Source: Lactobacillaceae bacterium (GTDB lineage: Bacteria; Bacillota; Bacilli; Lactobacillales; Lactobacillaceae). Taken from it: a DNA stretch of 10,288 bases. Position 1 is the first letter of the stretch; each line of letters starts with the position of its first letter. Under the pieces are notes generated by a model. The model worked only from the letters and a program-made list of their open reading frames with translations, was not told where the DNA came from and searched no databases. This document shows positions 1-7,715 of this stretch, in pieces. The DNA lies in NCBI GenBank assembly GCA_031261865.1, contig JAISIV010000007.1:1-10288 (forward strand), in the 5' to 3' direction. A program made the position numbers and the translations under genes.

Positions 1-189
1 ATGAATCAAACAATCGCAGACGAATGGCAAGGACAAGCCTTTCAAGCTTATTTAGAGCAATACAGACAACTAGAAGGTCAAGTACGTCAGTTTACTGAAT
101 TGCTTACTAATATCAATAACCAATTAGATAAATATGCTCAAACAGTTCAAGAACGTGATGCACAAGATGCTAAGAGTTTTGGATTTTAA
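1..189 (+). CDS. WXG100 family type VII secretion protein, 3' part
   Basis: This is the C-terminal part of a WXG100 (EsxA-like) protein, a small secreted helical-hairpin protein of the type VII secretion system. The visible 62 residues contain the W-x-G turn (W9-Q10-G11 counted from the window edge) followed by a long amphipathic helix rich in Q, E and L, and end in KSFGF. Full-length family members are about 95-100 residues with the WxG near the middle, so roughly 30 residues lie upstream of the window. The ATG at base 1 is therefore probably an internal methionine, not the start. No clear YxxxD export motif is visible after the second helix. The gene lies 50 bp ahead of the DUF4176 gene on the same strand and probably belongs to the same secretion locus. 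The family call is firm; whether it is the core EsxA or a toxin-specific partner is open. Confidence 0.8.
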   Translation: MNQTIADEWQGQAFQAYLEQYRQLEGQVRQFTELLTNINNQLDKYAQTVQERDAQDAKSFGF

Positions 190-204
190 TTAGTAATACA
201 CTTT

Positions 205-220
205 TCCTCTTTTTAGAGGA
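205..220 (+). other. small hairpin between the WXG100 and DUF4176 genes
   Basis: TCCTCT (205-210) and AGAGGA (215-220) form a perfect 6-bp stem with a TTTT loop, just after the WXG100 stop codon. No U-tract follows, so it does not look like a standard intrinsic terminator. It could be a weak attenuator or an mRNA-stability element that sets different levels of the WXG100 protein and the downstream toxin genes. That role is inference. Confidence 0.4.
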
Positions 221-239
221 GTACATAATTGGAGAAAAC

Positions 240-620
240 ATGGAAGAACAATTTAAACTCGAACTAAACAATGAGCTTTTACCACTCGGCTCAATAGTGC
301 AACTTGTTGGCAACATGAAAAAACTAGTCATAATATCTCGCGCTTCAGTAATAGAAGATGAATATTTCGAATACGGCGCAGTCATGTATCCAGAAGGCAT
401 GTTGGATGACAATATTGCTTATTTTAATTCTTCGGATATAGCTAACGTAGTATTTACCGGGTTTAGTGATGAAGATGAATCATTAATGACTAAACAAATT
501 ATTGAAGCTAAAACTATTTACTTTAATCAAGAGTTATCTGCATTAGATGAACAATCAGAAGAATCAACAACAGAAGAAGACCCTTTTTATGGTTTGAGAG
601 ATGAAGAAAGTGGTGTCTAG
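240..620 (+). CDS. DUF4176 domain protein, LXG toxin-associated
   Basis: This 126-residue acidic protein matches the DUF4176 pattern. It has LPLGSIVQL near residues 15-23, a KKLVIISR strand, an EYGAVMYPEGM turn around residues 46-56, and YFNSSDIANVVFTGFSDEDE at about 61-80. DUF4176 genes commonly sit in LXG toxin operons of Firmicutes, and members have been shown to act as cytosolic chaperone or targeting factors for LXG effectors, so that role is likely here. The C-terminal tail (about 95-126) is very rich in E, S and T and probably disordered. The start follows a GGAGA ribosome binding site at 231-235. The stop lies 2 bp before the next gene, which indicates an operon with translational coupling. 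Confidence 0.82.
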   Translation: MEEQFKLELNNELLPLGSIVQLVGNMKKLVIISRASVIEDEYFEYGAVMYPEGMLDDNIAYFNSSDIANVVFTGFSDEDESLMTKQIIEAKTIYFNQELSALDEQSEESTTEEDPFYGLRDEESGV

Positions 621-622
621 AC

Positions 623-934
623 ATGAACTATAGAGATCACATTAGGGTTAGAAATATAGAAAGTTTAAACGCTGCTGTAAAAGAATTAGAAAATCTACAA
701 AATGACTTATCTAATCTAGATTTCAATAGACTACAAGATTCTTCTAGTAGTCAATGGCGAGGCAATACTAGAAATAAATTCTTAGATCAGTTTGATACTT
801 CTAGAGAGACCTTTCAAAGAATTAGTAATGATGTAGATACAGTTCTTGAACAATACTCAAACAAAAAGAGAAATCTTATCTGGAGTATTGAAGATATTCC
901 AACGAAAATGCGTTACGAGTTTGGAGGTTACTAA
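623..934 (+). CDS. small helical LXG-toxin partner, WXG-like (YwqH/DUF5082-like)
   Basis: This 103-residue protein is predicted to be mostly helical. It has a W45-R46-G47 motif between two helices, the classic WxG turn of WXG100-like proteins. The first helix (about 12-32) has regularly spaced leucines and the second runs from about 50 to 85. Size, charge and position just upstream of an LXG toxin match the small targeting partners of such toxins, for example B. subtilis YwqH (DUF5082) or the Lap proteins with DUF3130/DUF3958. Which of these families applies cannot be settled by eye. Such partners form hetero-complexes with the LXG domain in the cytoplasm and present it to the secretion ATPase. 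The gene has only a weak ribosome binding site and starts 2 bp after the previous stop, so coupling is likely. Its stop overlaps the next start (TAATG). Confidence 0.7.
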   Translation: MNYRDHIRVRNIESLNAAVKELENLQNDLSNLDFNRLQDSSSSQWRGNTRNKFLDQFDTSRETFQRISNDVDTVLEQYSNKKRNLIWSIEDIPTKMRYEFGGY

Positions 935-1212
935 TGGCTAAAATTGTAGTTACAGAAGCATATTTTAATAATTTGATTCAATTAAAAAAATCAGCCACAC
1001 ACCTCTCATTACTTAAGGATGGTCTAGATAAAAGGTCAGAAAACAAACTAACCAATCTAGAGAATCAAAATGGTCTTTATGAAACATATAAAAGAATCAC
1101 GGATTTATTTGATGGATATGGTGAGATTCTTGAAAAAGAAGTCAAAGCTTTAAAGCAAGCCGGTATCAATCAAAGAAATATTGATACTACCTACTCTAGG
1201 AGAAATCACTGA
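934..1212 (+). CDS. small helical LXG-toxin partner (second adaptor)
   Basis: This 92-residue, lysine-rich protein is predicted to be helical with a break near residues 45-50. It has no WxG. It is the second of a pair of small helical proteins directly upstream of the LXG-like toxin, the position held by YwqI (DUF5344) or a second Lap protein in related loci. By analogy it should bind the toxin's N-terminal helical domain together with the preceding protein. No family-specific motif confirms this, so the call rests on size, helical character and position. It overlaps both neighbours by one base (TAATG before, TGATG after). A strong GGAGG ribosome binding site at 923-927 lies inside the upstream gene. 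Tight overlaps suggest balanced production of partner and toxin. Confidence 0.65.
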   Translation: MAKIVVTEAYFNNLIQLKKSATHLSLLKDGLDKRSENKLTNLENQNGLYETYKRITDLFDGYGEILEKEVKALKQAGINQRNIDTTYSRRNH

Positions 1213-3104
1213 TGCAGGTAGTAGGAAATAGTCTGTCGGATTTAGGCCAAGCTACTAATAAAGGTATACAAAACAGACAAGAAGCTTTAAATGAAGTTAA
1301 GAGGGCTTTTCAAAGAATAGTTAATAGCTACTCATTTACCGGTAAAACGGCTAACAGTCTTAAGAGTTATATAAAAGAAGTTCATTTAAATGGAGTTATT
1401 AAATCATTAGATACCTTGTTGGAAACATATAAAGACGCCATAGGAATGTATGTATCTAACTACCCTCAAGCAATAGACCAAAGTAATTCAATAGACTACA
1501 AAATAGTTGAAGAAGAATTAGATGAACATATTAAAGATATCAATAGATTTAAAACTGACTATTCAAATATCACTTCTAAAATCCAAAACACTATTAATCA
1601 AGTAGCAGGTATTGTATTACCCGATGGTAATTTGAATTTAGATATTGATGAATTGAATAGCAGTCTAGATGACTTATCTAAAACGATTAGTGATTTAAAA
1701 AATAGATGGGATACGTATGAACAAAATAAGTATTTTGAGAATACTAATGCTTTACTAGAAACCATCAAGTCTGCTCTTAAAACAAGTACTCACGTTAACC
1801 CGCAAGGCTATGTAAAGGGGTCATTTGGGGCAAACAACAATCAATTAGTTACTTACACTAAAGCGTTAAATAATTACCACAAGCAAAACGCTAAATACTT
1901 TAAGACGAACTGGAAGAATATCAATTCTCAAGTTAAAACTTACGATAAGCAAAAACAAGAAGAATTGAACAGTGTAGGTTGGTCAGTTTTATTTTTAGCA
2001 TTAGCTATAGTAGCTACCGTGGTAACAGCTGGAACGGCTACTCCTTTAGTAGCTGTAGGATTAGCTTTAGATGTAGGTTTTTCTGCCAATCAAGTAGTAA
2101 ATAGTACTTCTAAATACCTTACTGGAAAAACTATAGATCCAATATCGGATTCATTACATCAAATAGGTTTTAAGACTAATGATGCGGTATTGATTACCAA
2201 TATTGCTTCCATGTCTACACTAATAGTAGGTGGTGGGATAGGTGCATATAAGATAGCTTCTAAAGCAACTAGTGCTATTAAAATAGCTAGGAGTGCTGAT
2301 ACTACGCTTAGTTTAACTAAAGCCAGTTATCAAGTAATACTGCAAACACCTGTTAAAAAAGCTATATCTACTGTAGGTCAAACATTCTCAAACATTAAGG
2401 TTTCATCCTCTAGTAAGGTAATCTCTCTTCTTAATAAGACTGATGAGTTGAGTAATACAATATCTACTAAGGCTTTAACCAAACTAAATAACTTAGAATT
2501 CTCTACGGTTAAATTAGCTTCTACTACAGATGGTAAAGTCGTCCCAATACTTACTAAAACTAAATTCTCTGATACTGGGTTTGGGGGTAAGGTTGTTGAT
2601 AAAATAAGTGAGATTAAAAGTACAAAGGTAATTAAAGTAGATGCTGGTTCAAAAGGTAATTGGAACAAAGAATTAAATGCCAAGCTACAGCCTAATTCGA
2701 CGTACGAAGTCGGCCCGGCGTTGTACAAAACGGATAGTGCCGGTAGAGTTAAAAAAATAACAACAAAGCTAGAACTAAAACCCGAAACTCCAAGAAACAC
2801 GTATCAACAAGGAAAGTCTGTCGTGATTAAGGGCGGGAGTAAAGAGATTCACCAAGGAGGCCACCTTGTGGGAAGGCAATTCGGCGGGGCTGGTGAACAG
2901 ATAAATTATCTGCCAATGACCAAAAAACTTAATCAAGGTGCCTGGAAGGATATGGAAATGGAATGGTCTGAGCAATTGAAACAAGGTCATTCCGTAGAAA
3001 TAGAAATTACACCGATTTTCAAAGGCGACTCGAAATTACCAGAATCATTCAAAGTGAGGCAGTGGACCGATGGTCAGAAAAAAGTTTTGAAATTTAAAAA
3101 TTAA
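1212..3104 (+). CDS. LXG-like type VII secreted toxin with C-terminal DNA/RNA non-specific endonuclease domain
   Basis: This 630-residue polymorphic toxin has three parts. Residues 1-230 are helical and LXG-like: a FTGKTANSLKSYIKEVH stretch near residue 45 matches the conserved early motif, and coiled-coil-like helices follow. The middle has two glycine- and alanine-rich hydrophobic segments (about 256-292 and 331-349) that could cross or insert in membrane. Residues 490-630 resemble Endonuclease_NS_2: a YKTDSAGRV strand, RNTYQQGK near 528-535, the GGH motif at 549-551 with likely catalytic H551, R555, N565, N574 and a W-x-x-M-E segment around 578-582. This family includes secreted nucleases like S. 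aureus EsaD, so DNA degradation in target cells is the expected activity. The start follows AGGAGA at 1198-1203 and overlaps the preceding gene by one base. The probable immunity gene follows 21 bp later. The nuclease tip is visibly less AT-rich than the rest. Confidence 0.85.
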   Translation: MQVVGNSLSDLGQATNKGIQNRQEALNEVKRAFQRIVNSYSFTGKTANSLKSYIKEVHLNGVIKSLDTLLETYKDAIGMYVSNYPQAIDQSNSIDYKIVEEELDEHIKDINRFKTDYSNITSKIQNTINQVAGIVLPDGNLNLDIDELNSSLDDLSKTISDLKNRWDTYEQNKYFENTNALLETIKSALKTSTHVNPQGYVKGSFGANNNQLVTYTKALNNYHKQNAKYFKTNWKNINSQVKTYDKQKQEELNSVGWSVLFLALAIVATVVTAGTATPLVAVGLALDVGFSANQVVNSTSKYLTGKTIDPISDSLHQIGFKTNDAVLITNIASMSTLIVGGGIGAYKIASKATSAIKIARSADTTLSLTKASYQVILQTPVKKAISTVGQTFSNIKVSSSSKVISLLNKTDELSNTISTKALTKLNNLEFSTVKLASTTDGKVVPILTKTKFSDTGFGGKVVDKISEIKSTKVIKVDAGSKGNWNKELNAKLQPNSTYEVGPALYKTDSAGRVKKITTKLELKPETPRNTYQQGKSVVIKGGSKEIHQGGHLVGRQFGGAGEQINYLPMTKKLNQGAWKDMEMEWSEQLKQGHSVEIEITPIFKGDSKLPESFKVRQWTDGQKKVLKFKN

Positions 3105-3125
3105 TCACTAAAGGAATAAAAAAAC

Positions 3126-3482
3126 ATGCATGCAATTGACGAAATATATCAAATTATTGGACAAAATATTTTCAACACATTAAGCGAAGTTAAATGGGAT
3201 AAAGCCATAGCTGATATCGAGATTCAGAAAAACTATGTGAGTTTTCAAGGCGTTTATGAATACCACGGTAAACAAAAAGGATTTTTAGATTTAGATGATG
3301 ATCAAGGATTCGATGTCGATTTGGTTAGCGAGGTGGTTGAGGAACTAAACCAAGCTATGTCTGAAAATCCTATAAACAAGTGGAACAAAGCTAAAGTAAC
3401 GCTATCTTCGGAAGGGGATTTTGACATGGAATTCTTTTGGGACCAGGAGTACCAAGATAGAGTAGATAGTCATAGCAAATAA
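3126..3482 (+). CDS. DUF600/YezG-type immunity protein (EsaG-like antitoxin)
   Basis: This 118-residue, strongly acidic protein lies directly after the nuclease toxin. It opens with an amphipathic helix (IDEIYQIIGQNIFNTL), then V-x-W (W24), a beta-rich middle with an acidic LDLDDDQGFDVDL segment, and ends with a FDMEFFWDQEY strand. This layout matches the YezG/DUF600 immunity family, whose member EsaG binds and neutralises the EsaD nuclease in the S. aureus cytoplasm. It is shorter than S. aureus EsaG, which has about 160 residues. The expected role is to protect the producing cell and its siblings by binding the endonuclease domain. Translation starts after AAAGGA at 3110-3115. A terminator follows, so it is the last gene of the toxin operon. 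Position and family agree; specificity for this toxin is inferred. Confidence 0.8.
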   Translation: MHAIDEIYQIIGQNIFNTLSEVKWDKAIADIEIQKNYVSFQGVYEYHGKQKGFLDLDDDQGFDVDLVSEVVEELNQAMSENPINKWNKAKVTLSSEGDFDMEFFWDQEYQDRVDSHSK

Positions 3483-3492
3483 TCATACCAAG

Positions 3493-3526
3493 AGAGTACT
3501 TGGCCAATACGGCGGGTACTCTTTTT
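3493..3526 (+). terminator. intrinsic terminator of the toxin-immunity operon
   Basis: AGAGTAC (3493-3499) pairs perfectly with GTACTCT (3516-3522), with further inner GCC/GGC pairing, and the stem runs into a T-tract (3522-3526). It lies 10 bp after the immunity gene stop and closes the type VII toxin transcription unit before the tandem-HTH gene. Confidence 0.8.
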
Positions 3527-3586
3527 CGTTGAATACCAAAGACTTGAGTCTCTGTTTAAAATCCTAATCTCGAATTTTAAAAACAT

Positions 3587-5479
<1,893 letters not shown>

Positions 5480-5498
5480 GACTTCTAGATTAACGTGA

Positions 5499-6248
5499 TT
5501 AGTCCATCACCACTCCACCATTAGGTGAAATATTTTGGCCTGTCATATATTCGTTGTTAATTAAAAACTCCATCGTACTGGAGATATCTTTCACGTCTCC
5601 AATATGACCCATTGGAATTGTTTGTGCCAATGCTTTTAGCTCATCTTGATTTACGCCCGCAAGCATGTCAGACATAATCATCCCCGGAGAAATCGTATTA
5701 ACTTTCACATTTCTTGGCGCCAACTCTAGAGCTAAAGATCGATCGAATCCTATTACACTGGCTTTCGAGGCTGAATAGTCAGATTGGTTGACAACTGGCA
5801 TCATGCCACCAATTGAAGCGACCGAAATAATGTTGGCCGCTTCTTTATGATCAACCATATATGGTAAAGCCAGATGAGTAGCGTGAAGCACTGAAAGTAG
5901 ATTAACGTTAATTAAATTCTCATAGTCTTCCGGCTTAATATCGATGAAGTTTGAATTATTAGTTATTCCCGCATTGTTAATCAGAACATCAATTTTGTCA
6001 CCAAATTTTCCAACCGTAGAATCAATCAATTTTTTAACTTCTTCATATTTAGAAACATCAGCTTTAACAACTAGTGTTTGTACTCCGAATTCTTTTTGAA
6101 CTTGTGCAGCCAAATCATTAGTAATCGTTTCAGAACTGTCACTACGATAGTTGATGGCGATGTTGTATCCCATTTGTCCTAACTTCAAAACTAGTTGGTG
6201 TCCAATTCCCCTAGATCCGCCAGTCACAATTGCAATTTTATTAGTCAT
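5499..6248 (-). CDS. SDR family oxidoreductase, FabG-like
   Basis: This 249-residue protein is a classical short-chain dehydrogenase/reductase of full length. It has the TGGSRGIG dinucleotide-binding motif (9-16), D64 after the fourth strand, NNAG (91-94), and the catalytic set N116, S145, Y158 and K162. R13 and the N-Y-R end of the second strand (R35) suggest NADP(H). It resembles 3-oxoacyl-ACP reductase FabG, but it stands alone rather than in a fatty-acid cluster, so it may act on another carbonyl; the substrate is unknown. The start is supported by AGGGAGA (bases 6254-6260, - strand). It is divergent from the acetoin reductase gene across 123 bp. It converges on the tandem-HTH gene with only 19 bp between the two stop codons and no clear terminator. 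Confidence 0.88.
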   Translation of the reverse strand: MTNKIAIVTGGSRGIGHQLVLKLGQMGYNIAINYRSDSSETITNDLAAQVQKEFGVQTLVVKADVSKYEEVKKLIDSTVGKFGDKIDVLINNAGITNNSNFIDIKPEDYENLINVNLLSVLHATHLALPYMVDHKEAANIISVASIGGMMPVVNQSDYSASKASVIGFDRSLALELAPRNVKVNTISPGMIMSDMLAGVNQDELKALAQTIPMGHIGDVKDISSTMEFLINNEYMTGQNISPNGGVVMD

Positions 6249-6286
6249 ATTTGTCTCCCTTAAAAACTTAAAGGTAAAACAAATGT

Positions 6287-6328
6287 TTGTGAAGACTATG
6301 TATTTATTGTGAAGACTGAACTTGTGAA
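6287..6328. promoter_or_regulatory. direct-repeat array in the divergent SDR promoter region
   Basis: TTGTGAAGACT occurs at 6287-6297 and again, identical, at 6307-6317, exactly 20 bp (two helical turns) apart. A shorter copy, TTGTGAA, starts at 6322. AAGACT (6312-6317) also pairs with AGTCTT (6332-6337) as an inverted repeat. Same-face direct repeats just upstream of a -10 box are typical of an activator binding site. The regulator is unknown. Confidence 0.55.
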
Positions 6329-6336
6329 AAAAGTCT

Positions 6337-6342
6337 TATACT
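6337..6342 (+). promoter_or_regulatory. -10 element of the acetoin/diacetyl reductase gene
   Basis: TATACT lies 29 bp before the ATG and 18 bp before the ribosome binding site. No good -35 is found 16-19 bp upstream, which fits a promoter that depends on an activator bound to the direct repeats at 6287-6328. Confidence 0.5.
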
Positions 6343-6371
6343 TAGTTTGTTACTAGAAAAGAGGAAATATA

Positions 6372-7148
6372 ATGGCAGATAAAGTTGCTATCGTGACCGG
6401 TGGTGGTCAAGGAATTGGTGAAGGAATAGCATTGCGTTTGGCCCAAGATGGATACGCAGTAGTTGTAAACGGACGTACTCAATCTAAACTAGACGCAGTT
6501 GTTGAAAAGATTGTGGCTGCAGGTGGAGAGGCTACTGCTTTTGTTGGCGATGTTCAAGACCGTCAAGTTAACTTTGATATGGTTCAAAAAGCTTTGGATG
6601 AATACGGCCGTCTAGATACTTTTGTTGCCAATGCAGGAATCGATTGGGTTGACACTGTTGAAGACACTCCTGAACAAGCCGTAGATGACGTGTTCAACAT
6701 TAACTTGAAGTCACAAGTTTGGGCATTACAAGCCGCTCCTGCTGCAATGCGTAAAAACGGTGAAGCTGGTGGAACAATTATCCTTGCTTCATCAATCGCT
6801 GGCATGGAAGGTTTCGAAATGCTTGGAATCTACTCAGCAACTAAGTTTGCTGCTCGTGGACTTACTCAAGCCGCAGCCAAGGAATTAGCTGTCGACAACA
6901 TCCGCGTTAACGCATATAACCCAGGTATTGTTCTTACTCCAATGTGGGACGAAATAGACCAACGTTTCGCAGACCGCAAAAACGTTCCAGTCGGCTCAAC
7001 TCGTCAAGCCTTTATCGACGGAATCCTTCTTGGACGCGGTGAAGAACCTGAAGACGTTGCAAAACTCGTTTCATTCTTGGTATCTGATCAAGCTGATTAC
7101 ATCACTGGACAATCAATCGCCGTTGATGGTGGAATCAAGTTCCATTAA
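6372..7148 (+). CDS. butA: acetoin/diacetyl reductase (butA/budC type SDR)
   Basis: This 258-residue SDR of the acetoin reductase/2,3-butanediol dehydrogenase group would reduce diacetyl to acetoin and possibly acetoin to 2,3-butanediol, using up NAD(P)H during pyruvate or citrate catabolism. It has TGGGQGIG (9-16), NAG (87-89), N111, S141, Y154 and K158. The C-terminal signature of the group is present: NPGIVLTPMWDEID, the LGRGEEPEDVA segment, and ITGQSIAVDGG. The second strand ends N33-G34-R35 rather than in the acidic residue typical of strictly NAD-dependent members, so NADP use is possible. The ribosome binding site GAGGA (6361-6365) is well placed. The gene is monocistronic, with its own terminator at 7165-7193. 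Codon use looks like that of a well-expressed gene. Exact substrate and stereochemistry cannot be read from sequence. Confidence 0.82.
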   Translation: MADKVAIVTGGGQGIGEGIALRLAQDGYAVVVNGRTQSKLDAVVEKIVAAGGEATAFVGDVQDRQVNFDMVQKALDEYGRLDTFVANAGIDWVDTVEDTPEQAVDDVFNINLKSQVWALQAAPAAMRKNGEAGGTIILASSIAGMEGFEMLGIYSATKFAARGLTQAAAKELAVDNIRVNAYNPGIVLTPMWDEIDQRFADRKNVPVGSTRQAFIDGILLGRGEEPEDVAKLVSFLVSDQADYITGQSIAVDGGIKFH

Positions 7149-7164
7149 TATAAATGTTTTTTGA

Positions 7165-7193
7165 AAGTACGACTTTTTGGTCGTGCTTTTTTT
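7165..7193 (+). terminator. intrinsic terminator of the acetoin reductase gene
   Basis: AAGTACGAC (7165-7173) and GTCGTGCTT (7180-7188) form a 9-bp stem with one G-T pair and a 6-nt loop, followed by a T-tract. It starts 16 bp after the stop codon. Confidence 0.9.
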
Positions 7194-7201
7194 ATGCGTT
7201 C

Positions 7202-7234
7202 AAATAAAAAAGTTTCCCCTTAACCAGGAGAAAC
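7202..7234 (-). terminator. intrinsic terminator of the small membrane protein gene
   Basis: Read on the - strand, GTTTCTCC (7234-7227) pairs with GGGGAAAC (7219-7212) around a TGGTTAA loop, followed by a T-rich tract (7211-7202). It lies 12 bp after the small membrane protein stop. It is back to back with the + strand terminator at 7165-7193, so both converging transcripts are closed. Confidence 0.85.
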
Positions 7235-7246
7235 CTACTTACAATT

Positions 7247-7462
7247 TCATTCTTTCTTTGAATCACTGTTGGTCTGTTTTTTAATGAAATAAATTAACCA
7301 AGCAAAACCGATAATTATTAATATCGGTGGCACTAAATCATCGGCAATAATTTTTTTCGCATTCAGATAGATAGTACCCGCGAAAAGAATCGTAAACAAA
7401 AAATAAAAAGAGAAGTAATATTTTTTCAAGTATTGTGCGATTTTTTTGAATGTCTTGCTCAT
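7247..7462 (-). CDS. small two-helix membrane protein, unknown function
   Basis: This 71-residue protein has a basic N-terminus (residues 2-14, with five lysines), two hydrophobic helices (about 15-33 and 43-60) joined by a short loop containing K36-K37 and D41-D42, and a charged C-terminal tail ending SDSKKE. By the positive-inside rule both ends probably face the cytoplasm. It matches no family I recognise; short proteins like this are common in lactic acid bacteria. The reading frame is supported by a good ribosome binding site (AGAGGG, - strand, bases 7471-7476) eight bases before the ATG and by its own terminator. It is transcribed alone. Its promoter probably lies in the AT-rich stretch near 7500-7540, though no convincing -35/-10 pair was found on that strand. 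Confidence 0.65.
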   Translation of the reverse strand: MSKTFKKIAQYLKKYYFSFYFLFTILFAGTIYLNAKKIIADDLVPPILIIIGFAWLIYFIKKQTNSDSKKE

Positions 7463-7509
7463 TTTTGTTTCCCTCTTGTTTTAATGCAACGACTCCTGAG
7501 AAAATTATA

Positions 7510-7538
7510 TTGAGGTAAGAGACGAACGTTATTATAAT
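7510..7538 (+). promoter_or_regulatory. candidate sigma-A promoter with no gene downstream
   Basis: TTGAGG (7510-7515) and TATAAT (7533-7538) are separated by exactly 17 bp. The predicted start of transcription is near 7545. No + strand gene follows: the transcript would cross the 39-bp repeats and then run antisense into the 3' end of the hydrolase gene. It could make a small or antisense RNA, or the match may be chance in AT-rich sequence. Confidence 0.45.
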
Positions 7539-7606
7539 TTTTTAACCGGCACATGACATTTTTTCAAAAAAGTGAACAGGAATAATTTCGCTCACTGATA
7601 AATTCT

Positions 7607-7684
7607 TATGACAATTTAGCATTGAGATGTCAAAATATCATAAATTATCAAAATTTAGCATCAAAATGTCAAAATATCATAAAA
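7607..7684. repeat. two tandem 39-bp direct repeats in an intergenic region
   Basis: Copy 1 is 7607-7645 and copy 2 is 7646-7684. Within the 32-bp core (7613-7644 and 7652-7683) 29 positions agree. Each copy carries ATGTCA followed by AAAATATCAT, and ATGACA in inverted orientation occurs at 7608 and 7553. Copy 2 ends inside the hydrolase terminator stem. Two copies of different-face motifs suggest a protein binding site or the remnant of a tandem duplication. Confidence 0.75.
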
Positions 7685-7709
7685 GCCTCCGAACAGAATT
7701 CGAAGGCTT
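7681..7709 (-). terminator. terminator of the ugpB-like/hydrolase operon
   Basis: On the - strand AAGCCT (7709-7704) pairs with AGGCTT (7688-7683), and a 4-bp TTCG/CGAA inner stem follows after one A-C mismatch. The hairpin ends in a short TTTT run (7684-7681). It starts six bases after the hydrolase stop codon. The + strand side has no T-tract, so termination in that direction is doubtful. Confidence 0.7.
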
Positions 7710-7715
7710 CATCTA

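Noticed and set aside
170..412. An 80-codon frame on the - strand over the DUF4176 gene
   Set aside because: It is antisense to a recognised domain and has no ribosome binding site.
2378..2990. Open reading frames on the - strand opposite the toxin gene
   Set aside because: They lie wholly inside the toxin gene on the other strand, have no ribosome binding site and show no domain-like sequence, whereas the + strand has clear nuclease motifs.
5480..5498. AGAAG/CTTCT hairpin between the converging regulator and FabG-like genes as a terminator
   Set aside because: The stem has five pairs and no T-tract on either strand, so it cannot be supported as a terminator.
7553..7585. A 10-codon frame starting ATG ACA TTT after the orphan promoter
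   Set aside because: It is very short and the sequence before it has no convincing ribosome binding site.
7607..7684. The 39-bp tandem repeats as a CRISPR array
   Set aside because: The copies are directly adjacent with no unique spacers, there are only two, and no cas gene is nearby.
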